DNA of 6,254 nucleotides from Actinomycetota bacterium (GTDB lineage Bacteria; Actinomycetota; Acidimicrobiia; Spongiisociales; UBA11373): NCBI GenBank assembly GCA_003486285.1, contig DNGH01000048.1, forward strand, positions 1 to 6,254, read 5' to 3'. This document shows, in pieces, positions 1 through 5,002 of this stretch (position 1 is its first letter; each line of letters opens with the position of its first letter). Below the pieces are notes generated by a model. That model had not been told where the DNA came from and searched no databases. It was given only the letters and a program-made list of their open reading frames with translations. Position numbers and translations under genes: made by a program.

Positions 1-701
1 CCCACCGCCTCGGACGCCGCCCGGTACACCTCGAAGACGTCGTTGCCGTCGATCGATTCGGAGGGCATGCCGTAAGCGGCGGCGCGATCGGCCAGGCTCC
101 CCGCCACCTCCTCGGCGACCGGGACCGAGATGGCGTACTGATTGTTCTCGATGACGAACACGACCGGGAGGCGCCGCACCGCGGCGAAGTTGAGAGCCTC
201 GTGGAAGTCGCCCTCCGAGGTGGACCCTTCGCCACCCCAGACCGTCACGACGCCAGGATCCCCGGTGCGCTGCAGTTCCCAGGCGATGCCGGTGGCGTGC
301 GGATACTGGGTGGCGATCACCGAGGAGTGGCTGAAGATGCGCCGGTCCCGGTGGGACCAGTGATTCGGCATCTGGCGCCCGCCGCTGTTGGGGTCGGCGG
401 CCTTGGAGAACACCCCGAGGAAGATCTCCTCCGCGCTCATGCCCAGGGCGAGGGCCACCGCCACGTCGCGGTAGTAGGGAAGGGCCCAATCGTGGCGCTG
501 GTCGAGCGCCATCGCGGTGCCGACCTGCGCGGCCTCGTGCCCCGACGAGGACACCACGAAGGGGGCTCGCCCCTGCCGGTTCAGCGCCCACATCCGATCG
601 TCGATGCGGCGCGCCAGCACCATCGTGCGGTACATGTGCAATAGGGCATCGTCACTGATGCCCAGGTCGAGATGGTTGTGCACCGTGTCGATCCCGATCA
701 T
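1..701 (-). CDS. bkdA: Branched-chain 2-oxo acid dehydrogenase E1 component, alpha subunit (partial, C-terminus beyond left edge)
   Basis: Thiamine-diphosphate-dependent E1 alpha, which with E1 beta decarboxylates 2-oxo acids in a cytosolic multienzyme complex. The visible 233 residues hold GHEAAQVG (54-61), the PYYRD segment (75-79) and the ThDP/Mg motif running from GEGSTSEGD (157-165) to ENN (185-187). Glu158 replaces the Asp of the usual GDG; this is normal in branched-chain E1 alpha proteins. The stretch SGGRQMPNHW (106-115) and HSSVIATQYPHATG (125-138) also resemble branched-chain rather than classical pyruvate E1 alpha. The ATG at 701 has a GGAGG ribosome site about 10 nt upstream (712-716); an in-frame GTG at 728 lacks one. 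The gene lies downstream of an amino acid dehydrogenase on the same strand, which supports branched-chain amino acid catabolism. E1 beta and E2 would be expected beyond the left edge. Pyruvate or acetoin dehydrogenase E1 alpha is the alternative. Confidence 0.9.
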   Translation of the reverse strand, partial: MIGIDTVHNHLDLGISDDALLHMYRTMVLARRIDDRMWALNRQGRAPFVVSSSGHEAAQVGTAMALDQRHDWALPYYRDVAVALALGMSAEEIFLGVFSKAADPNSGGRQMPNHWSHRDRRIFSHSSVIATQYPHATGIAWELQRTGDPGVVTVWGGEGSTSEGDFHEALNFAAVRRLPVVFVIENNQYAISVPVAEEVAGSLADRAAAYGMPSESIDGNDVFEVYRAASEAV

Positions 702-754
702 TGCGGGGAAGCCTCCGAAAGCGTGCACCGATAGGTCAAGGGGCCATGCAAGTA

Positions 755-772
755 TCCGCCCGATAGGGCGGA
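755..772. other. Perfect hairpin between the dehydrogenase and E1 alpha genes
   Basis: TCCGCCC (755-761) and GGGCGGA (766-772) form a perfect 7-bp stem with a 4-nt loop in the 110-nt gap 702-811. No T-run follows on either strand, so it is not a textbook terminator. It could attenuate read-through, stabilise an mRNA end, or be an operator for the downstream gene. The role is inference. Confidence 0.45.
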
Positions 773-811
773 CACCGATTCGCGGGGCGAGCCTATCAGG
801 TGCGGCCCCGG

Positions 812-1894
812 CTAGTTGCGGTCGTCACCGCTGCGCCGGAAGAGCCGCAGATTGCCGATCTCGTCGATGCGCTGCTGGGCGAGATCGACCGCGGCCTGAT
901 GGGGCGTGATGTTCCGTTCCCGGGCGGTCTCGAGCACCCGCAGCGTCGTGTCGTAGATCTTGTCGATGTGCACCGCCGCCTTCTCGGGCGTGTATCCGCT
1001 GATCTCTTCGCTGACGTTGATCAAGCCACCGCCGTTCACCACGAAGTCGGGGCCGTAGACGATGTCACGGTCGGCGATGAGATCGGCTACCTCGGGGGTG
1101 GCCAGCTGATTGTTGGCGGCCCCGACGATGGCGATGCAGCGCAGCCGGGAGACCACCTGGTCGGTGAGCACCCCGCCGAGCGAGCAGGGGGAGAACAGGT
1201 CGCACTCGACGTCGAAGATCTCGTCGGTGGCCACCACCTCGACCTCGGGGAAGCGGGCTTTGACCTTCTCCAGCGCCGGCGGGTAGACGTCGGCGACGGT
1301 CACCTTGCCGCCGGCCTCGATGAAGCGGCGCACCAGGTCCGATCCGACCTTGCCCACCCCGAGAACCGCGATCTTGCGCCCGGAGAGGTCCTCCTTGTCG
1401 AGGAACTTGAATACGGCGCGCGCCGCTGCCGCCAGGCCGCGGGCCGTCGCCGGAGAGGGGTCACCCGAGCCGCCCTCTTCCACGGGGACCCCGACGACCC
1501 AGCGCGTCTCGCGTCGGATCATCTCCATGTCGTAGGCGTCGGTGCCGACATCTTCCGCGGTGATGTAGCGACCCTGCAGGGAGTCGACGACCCGCCCGTA
1601 GGCGCGCCAGAGCCGTTCCGACTTCATCTTGCGGTGATCACCGATGATGACCGCCTTGCCGCCGCCGAGGTCGAGGCCGGCGGCTGCGGCCTTGAGGGAC
1701 ATCGCTCCGGAGAGGCGGAGCACGTCCTCGAGGGCCTCGGACTCCGAGGCGTACGGATAAAAGCGAGTCCCGCCGAGGGCGGGACCGAGAGCTGTGGAGT
1801 GGATGGCGATGATGGTCTTGAGGCCTGATACCGAGTCGGATCCGAACACCACCTCCTCGTGTCCGCGATCACCGACCGCGTCGAAAACACTCAC
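812..1894 (-). CDS. Leucine/valine dehydrogenase (Glu/Leu/Phe/Val dehydrogenase family)
   Basis: NAD-dependent oxidative deamination of branched-chain amino acids to 2-oxo acids, cytosolic. The protein has 360 residues, close to the 360-370 usual for leucine dehydrogenases. The substrate domain has MSLKAAAAGLDLGGGK (65-80), with Lys68 and the catalytic Lys80, and AEDVGT (113-118) with the catalytic Asp115. The Rossmann domain has G-V-G-K-V-G (179-184) and an acidic Asp202 at the end of beta-2, which favours NAD over NADP. A further conserved stretch is VGAANNQL (257-264). The GTG at 1894 was chosen because AAGGAG lies 5 nt upstream and the protein then begins as the family does. The frame stays open far upstream to 2824, but that part is antisense to another gene and reads as low-complexity Arg/Gly/Pro protein. 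The E1 alpha gene follows 110 nt downstream, giving two consecutive steps of branched-chain amino acid breakdown. Exact substrate (Leu, Val or Phe) cannot be fixed from sequence. Common symbols are ldh, bcd or vdh. Confidence 0.93.
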   Translation of the reverse strand: MSVFDAVGDRGHEEVVFGSDSVSGLKTIIAIHSTALGPALGGTRFYPYASESEALEDVLRLSGAMSLKAAAAGLDLGGGKAVIIGDHRKMKSERLWRAYGRVVDSLQGRYITAEDVGTDAYDMEMIRRETRWVVGVPVEEGGSGDPSPATARGLAAAARAVFKFLDKEDLSGRKIAVLGVGKVGSDLVRRFIEAGGKVTVADVYPPALEKVKARFPEVEVVATDEIFDVECDLFSPCSLGGVLTDQVVSRLRCIAIVGAANNQLATPEVADLIADRDIVYGPDFVVNGGGLINVSEEISGYTPEKAAVHIDKIYDTTLRVLETARERNITPHQAAVDLAQQRIDEIGNLRLFRRSGDDRN

Positions 1895-1930
1895 GGCGAC
1901 TCCTTGGGGCTCGACGGTGGGGACGAGCCG

Positions 1931-1936
1931 AGTGTA
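1931..1936 (-). promoter_or_regulatory. Candidate -10 box for the amino acid dehydrogenase gene
   Basis: TACACT on the minus strand matches the actinobacterial TAnnnT -10 consensus. Transcription would begin near 1924, leaving a leader of about 30 nt that contains the AAGGAG ribosome site before the GTG at 1894. No good -35 is visible about 17 nt further upstream. Confidence 0.45.
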
Positions 1937-1939
1937 GCC

Positions 1940-1976
1940 CCGGGGTCCTGGGTGGGTCCCGGGGACTAGGACCCGG
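1940..1976. promoter_or_regulatory. Inverted repeats in the divergent promoter region (operator candidate)
   Basis: CCGGGGTCCT (1940-1949) pairs with AGGACCCGG (1968-1976), with one unpaired G. Between them sits a second palindrome, GTCCC-G-GGGAC (1956-1966). The block lies directly between the -10 box at 1931-1936 on the minus strand and the one at 1985-1990 on the plus strand, where a regulator could act on both genes. Binding is inference from position and symmetry; G/C-rich palindromes also arise by chance at this composition. Confidence 0.35.
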
Positions 1977-1984
1977 CTTGTCGG

Positions 1985-1990
1985 TACCAT
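1985..1990 (+). promoter_or_regulatory. -10 box of an apparently leaderless promoter
   Basis: TACCAT fits TAnnnT and ends 6 nt before the ATG at 1997. This is the spacing expected if transcription starts at the start codon itself. There is no Shine-Dalgarno sequence ahead of this ATG, which agrees with leaderless translation as common in Actinobacteria. No convincing -35 is seen. Confidence 0.55.
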
Positions 1991-1996
1991 CGCGCC

Positions 1997-2767
1997 ATGG
2001 CCATCGCGACGTACTTGCGCGTGTATCTGCCTGCGGACCGCATCGCGGCCCCGGCCGAGCGCGCCATCCCTCCGGTGCGTTCCGGCCGCTTCCTGGTGAG
2101 CGGCGCCTATGGGGTCTGGGAGGAGTCGACCCGAGACGACGCCTTCGTGATCCAGGTGGAGGGCCAGCGCTTCATCTGCCCGCGCCACGCCCGGTTGCGC
2201 ATGCTCGAAGGCCTTCTCGCCTTCCGTAACGCCTATCAGGGACCGGCGGCGACGCTGTTGGTGCCCGAGGTTGCCGCTGAGCGGGCGGCCCGGGAGCTGC
2301 GCCGCATCCAGAATCGGAACCCGGCGGCGCGCAGCCACATCCTCACCAGTGCCTTTGCGGTCCCCCTGCGCTGGTTCACGGCATTCGACCCCTCCGAGCG
2401 CATCCTCGGTGAGGTCGACGGTGTGACGACGATTCGTTACCGGACTCGGCTGCGCGATTCGGTGCGGCGTCTGCGGCGTGCGGTCGAGGTGCTCGACTCC
2501 GCCGGGTTCGACGAGACGGTGGTGGATCCCGTGGCCGAACTGCTGGCATGGGTCGAGGCGTTCCCTGGCGATGCCATCCTCGAGTTGGACTACGGCGGCG
2601 TTGCCGGCCTGTTCTCCTCGGCGGACCTGGCGCTGGACGAGACCGCCGCCGACATGGCGCTCAGTCTGGATGCGCTCGAGCAGGAGGACTACGACCTGGC
2701 CGGCGAGCACTACGGCGAGGCCGCATCGCGTTGGGCGCACGCCCAGTCGCTCGCCTATGTCAACTGA
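1997..2767 (+). CDS. Conserved hypothetical protein, DUF8083-like
   Basis: A 256-residue soluble protein with no signal peptide or membrane segment. From memory it resembles an actinobacterial family annotated DUF8083. Matching features are the N-terminal ATYLRVYLP (4-12), a central GQRFICPRHARLRMLEGLLAF (56-76, residues F59, C61, P62, R66-R68), the segment SHILTSAFAVPLRWF (113-127), and LELDYGG (195-201) near the C-terminus. The end is an acidic helical tail. No catalytic motif is recognisable and no function is assigned. The ATG at 1997 is chosen because the TACCAT box lies 6 nt upstream and the family N-terminus begins here. It overlaps the next gene by 11 nt, so the two are almost certainly co-transcribed and translationally coupled. 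Confidence 0.8.
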   Translation: MAIATYLRVYLPADRIAAPAERAIPPVRSGRFLVSGAYGVWEESTRDDAFVIQVEGQRFICPRHARLRMLEGLLAFRNAYQGPAATLLVPEVAAERAARELRRIQNRNPAARSHILTSAFAVPLRWFTAFDPSERILGEVDGVTTIRYRTRLRDSVRRLRRAVEVLDSAGFDETVVDPVAELLAWVEAFPGDAILELDYGGVAGLFSSADLALDETAADMALSLDALEQEDYDLAGEHYGEAASRWAHAQSLAYVN

Positions 2768-3149
2768 TTCGGGGTCTAAGGATCGGGACCCGGGACCGGG
2801 CGAACCGCCATCCCTCGAGGCCATGCCGACCTACGTGGGTCCGGTGGAGCGTTCGATTCGAGACGCCATCGCCCGCGGCGAATTCGACAACCTTCCCGGA
2901 GCGGGCAAATTGCTTCCAGATCTCGATCGTGAGTACGACCCCGACTGGTGGGCACGCCGCTACCTCGATGAGGCCCGCGCTCACGATGCTGCCGACGAGA
3001 TGCGACGGACCATCCGCAAGGAACTGCCGTTTCTTCGCACGATGCCCGATCGCACCGCCGCCGCGGCACGCATTGCGGAGTTGAACGCCCTCGTCGCCGG
3101 GGTGAATCGTGCCCTTGCCCCCGGGGATCGGATTCCACCGATCGTCTAG
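2757..3149 (+). CDS. DUF1992 protein (DnaJ homologue subfamily C member 28-like conserved domain)
   Basis: A 130-residue soluble protein. The DUF1992 core begins near residue 24 and shows the diagnostic GEFDNLPGAGKLL (41-53) followed by DPDWWARR (61-68), then a charged helical C-terminus with RKELPF (87-92). The domain is known from eukaryotic DNAJC28 and bacterial YhdN-type proteins, but this protein has no J domain and its biochemical role is not established. The ATG at 2757 lies inside the end of the upstream gene, whose TGA is at 2765-2767; there is no separate ribosome site, so coupled translation is likely. The first 22 residues are a disordered Asp/Gly/Pro-rich tail, and an internal ATG at 2823 (giving MPTYVGPVE) is the alternative start. 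Confidence 0.85.
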   Translation: MSTDSGSKDRDPGPGEPPSLEAMPTYVGPVERSIRDAIARGEFDNLPGAGKLLPDLDREYDPDWWARRYLDEARAHDAADEMRRTIRKELPFLRTMPDRTAAAARIAELNALVAGVNRALAPGDRIPPIV

Positions 3150-3170
3150 TGCCGGCGCGTGGTCAGGCGG

Positions 3171-3448
3171 TCACAGCAGCGCGATGCCGCGCAGCACCTC
3201 GGTGATGGCGGGAGCCAGGCGGGCTCGCATGCGGTGCGAGCCGACCGCCGCATACACCGAGAAGGCGCGGTCGCCGACGTGGCAGAAGGGTTGCACCGCC
3301 GCCTGGCCGGTGACGGCGCCCATCACCGCACCGGGGGACAGGTCGTCGGGGTGGATGTCGGGGAATCCCTCGGCCGCGAACAGCGCCTTGGCGGCGTCAC
3401 CGGGCCCGTACTCGACGCGCGCGATGGGGTCGGGTGAGGGCGGTTCAT
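3171..3448 (-). CDS. Hypothetical protein of about 90 residues; start codon and coding frame disagree (frameshift or sequence error)
   Basis: The minus-strand frame ending at TGA 3173-3171 encodes a protein-like sequence from ARVEYGPGDAAKALF (residues read from 3422 down) to a helical end, APAITEVLRGIALL. Nearly every third codon position is G or C, as in the other genes here. The frame is open back to 3515 but contains no ATG, GTG or TTG ahead of the conserved-looking part. An ATG at 3448 lies in the other frame and would join it, giving MNRPHPTP then IARVEYG, if one base were missing in the run CCCC at 3429-3426. Either the gene is frameshifted, the sequence has an indel, or a rare start such as ATC at 3425 is used. 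I do not recognise the family. It converges on the DUF1992 gene (21-nt gap) and diverges from the nitroreductase. Confidence 0.5.
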
Positions 3449-3516
3449 TCGGCCGATGGGTGGATCCTGGGTGCTTCGGCCCTGGGGCCGCAGAAGTTGA
3501 GGCGGTCCGGTCGACC

Positions 3517-3522
3517 TACCCT
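3517..3522 (+). promoter_or_regulatory. -10 box of an apparently leaderless promoter for the nitroreductase
   Basis: TACCCT (TAnnnT) ends 7 nt before the GTG at 3530, and no Shine-Dalgarno sequence precedes that GTG. A TTGAGG at 3497-3502 is only 14 nt away, short for a -35 element. The same layout is seen before the ATG at 1997. Confidence 0.45.
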
Positions 3523-3529
3523 TCGGTGC

Positions 3530-4150
3530 GTGGCACGTGAACCGATCGAAGGACCGGGGGGCGTCATCGCCTTGTCCCCACCGGACGTGACCGGGCTGGT
3601 ACCCCTCGAGACTGCTCTGGCGAAGCGTCGCTCGGTTCGCCACTTCACGAGTGTGCCCATCTCAGCGACGGATCTCTCCCAGTTGCTGTGGGCCGCCCAG
3701 GGCATCTCCGGCGCGGACCAGCACGGACCGGTTCGCACCGCTCCTTCGTCAGGGCGCAGCGTGCCGCTCGAGGTGTATGCAGTCACCCCCGATGGTGTGG
3801 GCCATTACCGGCCCATCGAGCACGAGTTGGCGATGTTGCGACCCGACGATTTGCGTCCCGCGTTGGCCGAGGCGGCAGGAGGCCAGCCGTGCATTGCAGA
3901 TGCCGCACTGGTGATCGCGGTGACGGCGATGACGGCACGAACCGCCGATAAGTACGAGGGGCGTGCCGGACGCTTTGTGGCGCTCGAAGCCGGCCACGCC
4001 GTCCAGAACCTGCTGTTGCAGGCGACAGCTCTGGGTCTGGGCGCCGTTCCCGTCGGCTCCTTTGACGACCAGAAGGTGACCGCACTGCTCGGTCTGCCCC
4101 AAGGCTGTGATCCGCTCTACCTGGTGGCGATGGGGCACCCGAAACGGTAG
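3530..4150 (+). CDS. SagB/ThcOx-type nitroreductase-family oxidoreductase
   Basis: An FMN-dependent flavoprotein fold, 206 residues from the GTG at 3530, soluble. The N-terminal RRSVRHF (33-39) is the family's phosphate-binding Arg-rich segment. It is followed by LSQLLWAAQGIS (49-60), RTAPSSGRSVPLEVY (69-83), HAVQNLLLQATALGLG (156-171) and VPVGSFDD (173-180), ending with PLYLVAMGHP (195-204). These match the SagB-type dehydrogenase domain, whose members oxidise azolines in ribosomal peptide maturation; many stand-alone copies, however, have unknown substrates. No YcaO, cyclodehydratase or precursor peptide gene is nearby, so a peptide-modifying role is not supported. The GTG at 3530 is favoured by the TACCCT box 7 nt upstream. 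A TTG at 3572, downstream of a GAAGGACCGGGGGG stretch, is an alternative start. The track of this frame upstream to 3434 overlaps the divergent gene and is probably not translated. Confidence 0.87.
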   Translation: MAREPIEGPGGVIALSPPDVTGLVPLETALAKRRSVRHFTSVPISATDLSQLLWAAQGISGADQHGPVRTAPSSGRSVPLEVYAVTPDGVGHYRPIEHELAMLRPDDLRPALAEAAGGQPCIADAALVIAVTAMTARTADKYEGRAGRFVALEAGHAVQNLLLQATALGLGAVPVGSFDDQKVTALLGLPQGCDPLYLVAMGHPKR

Positions 4151-4211
4151 GGGCGAGGAGCGAGGGGTGACCAAGCGGGCTCCGGGCCGTGACGCAGGTC
4201 TCAGTTGCCCA

Positions 4212-4241
4212 ACCTGATGCCATACCTGACACCTGATACCT
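4212..4241. repeat. Degenerate ACCTGAY heptamer array (left copy)
   Basis: ACCTGAT (4212-4218), a 5-nt interruption, then ACCTGAC (4224-4230), ACCTGAT (4231-4237) and a partial ACCT (4238-4241). It lies 61 nt after the nitroreductase stop. The same heptamer returns in the same orientation at 4775-4827. Confidence 0.7.
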
Positions 4242-4370
4242 CTGCGCTTGTGTGAGTGGCTACCGCAGGCACGGGATGCCCGTAGTTACGATATCGGTCG
4301 CTGTCTCTGGAACAGCACGGGGTGGCCTGGGCATTGACGCATGAGCTGGTGCTCGCGACTGGAGGGCGAG

Positions 4371-4583
4371 ATGCGTTTTGCGGTCCATGGAACCCTGAAC
4401 TGGGATCCGGCGGAGTCCCTGCCCAATGAGACGGCAGCAGCCGAGATCGTGGCCAGAGCGTTGCGGATCAACCGGGAGTGCATCCAAGTGGTATCGATCG
4501 GGTTGGGGGAGGGCGTGAGGAACGCAACGATGGCTGCGGATCCTGTACCCGAGATCGGGTTCGTCGCCGAATTTGGTGAGTGA
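4371..4583 (+). CDS. Small hypothetical protein (70 aa)
   Basis: The ATG at 4371 has GGAGG (4361-4365) 5 nt upstream, which is the best ribosome site in this stretch. An in-frame ATG at 4341 would add ten residues but lacks one. The 70-residue product has no signal peptide or membrane segment. It reads as a beta strand (RFAVHGTLNW, 2-11), a helix (ETAAAEIVARAL, about 19-30), a strand (CIQVVSIGLGEG) and an acidic end (FVAEFGE). I do not recognise a family. It stands alone between two copies of the ACCTGAY heptamer array, with no same-strand neighbour closer than 220 nt. It could be a real small gene or a chance ORF; the ribosome site and protein-like composition favour the former only modestly. 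Confidence 0.45.
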   Translation: MRFAVHGTLNWDPAESLPNETAAAEIVARALRINRECIQVVSIGLGEGVRNATMAADPVPEIGFVAEFGE

Positions 4584-4683
4584 GTCGTGATCCGTTGGCG
4601 CCCGGATCCTGCACGTTGCGCCCCCTTGAAGAAGCGAGGGCGACGACGAGTGGCGATGACGAGGGCTCGCCCGTCCTCCTACT

Positions 4684-4733
4684 CCGGCTGTCAGCTGTCG
4701 GCTGTGAGCCGTCAGCTCAAGCGCGACAGCCGG
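4684..4733. repeat. RGCTGTC heptamer repeats inside a 9-bp inverted repeat
   Basis: Five 7-nt units run from 4686 to 4720: GGCTGTC, AGCTGTC, GGCTGTG, AGCCGTC and AGCTCAA, the last decayed. The outer arms CCGGCTGTC (4684-4692) and GACAGCCGG (4725-4733) are perfect 9-bp complements separated by 32 nt, so the RNA of either strand could fold into a long stem-loop. Position is between the small ORF and the tRNA cluster. Confidence 0.6.
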
Positions 4734-4764
4734 CCAAACAGGCCCGGGCGGTGACCGCAGGCAT

Positions 4765-4779
4765 CAGGTTCCGAACCTG
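4765..4779. other. Short hairpin downstream of the tRNA cluster
   Basis: CAGGTT (4765-4770) and AACCTG (4774-4779) form a perfect 6-bp stem with a 3-nt loop, extendable by one T-G wobble. Read on the minus strand it lies about 50 nt past tRNA-Phe and could help end tRNA transcription, but no T-run follows. Its right arm is also the first unit of the ACCTGAY array, so it may simply be repeat-derived. Confidence 0.35.
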
Positions 4780-4827
4780 GCACCCGATACCTGATCCTGA
4801 CATCTGACACCTGAAACCTGAAACCTT
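4775..4827. repeat. Degenerate ACCTGAY heptamer array (right copy)
   Basis: Seven consecutive units: ACCTGGC, ACCCGAT, ACCTGAT, CCTGAC (one base lost), ATCTGAC, ACCTGAA and ACCTGAA, then ACCTT. The first begins at 4775 and the array ends at 4827, 4 nt before the CCA end of tRNA-Phe. Unit length is 7 nt with one 6-nt unit. A shorter array of the same unit and orientation lies at 4212-4241. Confidence 0.75.
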
Positions 4828-4831
4828 CTTC

Positions 4832-4907
4832 TGGTGGTCAGGGTCGGCATCGATCCGACGACCTCAGGTTTTTCAGACCCGCGCTCTACCGACTGAGCTA
4901 CCTGACC
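4832..4907 (-). tRNA. tRNA-Phe (anticodon GAA), CCA encoded
   Basis: Full cloverleaf of 76 nt: acceptor GGTCAGG/CCTGACC, D arm GCTC/GAGC, anticodon stem CGGGT/ACCTG (one G-T pair) with loop CTGAAAA, T stem GTCGG/CCGAC. Discriminator A73 is followed by an encoded CCA (4834-4832). One oddity is the T loop ATCGATG: position 54 is A where nearly all tRNAs have T, although T55 and C56 are kept. It is the last of three tRNAs in the likely transcript. Confidence 0.96.
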
Positions 4908-4921
4908 GGGTGACTCGATTG

Positions 4922-4998
4922 TGGCGGGGGCGACGGGACTCGAACCCGCGACCTCCGGCTTGACAGGCCGGCGTGAACTCCAGCTTCACCACGCCCCC
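4922..4998 (-). tRNA. tRNA-Asp (anticodon GTC), CCA encoded
   Basis: Cloverleaf of 77 nt: acceptor GGGGGCG/CGCCCCC, D arm GTGA/TCAC, anticodon stem CCGGC/GCCGG with loop CTGTCAA, T stem GCGGG/CCCGT with loop TTCGAGT. Discriminator G73 and an encoded CCA follow. It begins 4 nt after tRNA-Glu ends and lies 14 nt before tRNA-Phe, so the three are probably cut from one precursor. Confidence 0.97.
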
Positions 4999-5002
4999 AG
5001 CG

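Noticed and set aside
201..644. 147-codon plus-strand open frame
   Set aside because: Antisense to the E1 alpha gene, which shows the complete ThDP motif; the plus-strand translation is His/Arg/Gly-rich noise.
721..741. TTGACC as a -35 box for a separate E1 alpha promoter
   Set aside because: No acceptable -10 element follows at 16-19 nt; the ribosome site is reached first.
800..1828. 342-codon plus-strand open frame
   Set aside because: It lies opposite the amino acid dehydrogenase, and its translation is low-complexity Asp/Gly/Val/Arg text with no family likeness. The minus-strand protein has clear catalytic motifs.
3530..4150. Thiazole/oxazole-modified peptide biosynthesis cluster, suggested by the SagB-type domain
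   Set aside because: No YcaO, SagC/E1-like or precursor peptide gene lies in the window; stand-alone members are common.
4271..4283. Small hairpin ACGGG-atg-CCCGT and a TACGAT box at 4287-4292 ahead of the small ORF
   Set aside because: A 5-bp stem and a 6-mer without a -35 are both easily chance at this composition; the box would leave an 80-nt leader.
4580..4807. 75-codon plus-strand open frame beginning GTG and overlapping the small ORF stop (GTGA)
   Set aside because: It runs through both heptamer repeat tracts, has no separate ribosome site, and its composition follows the repeats. The stop-start overlap is attractive but not enough.
4684..4827. CRISPR array
   Set aside because: Units are 7 nt and directly tandem, with no spacers and no cas genes nearby.
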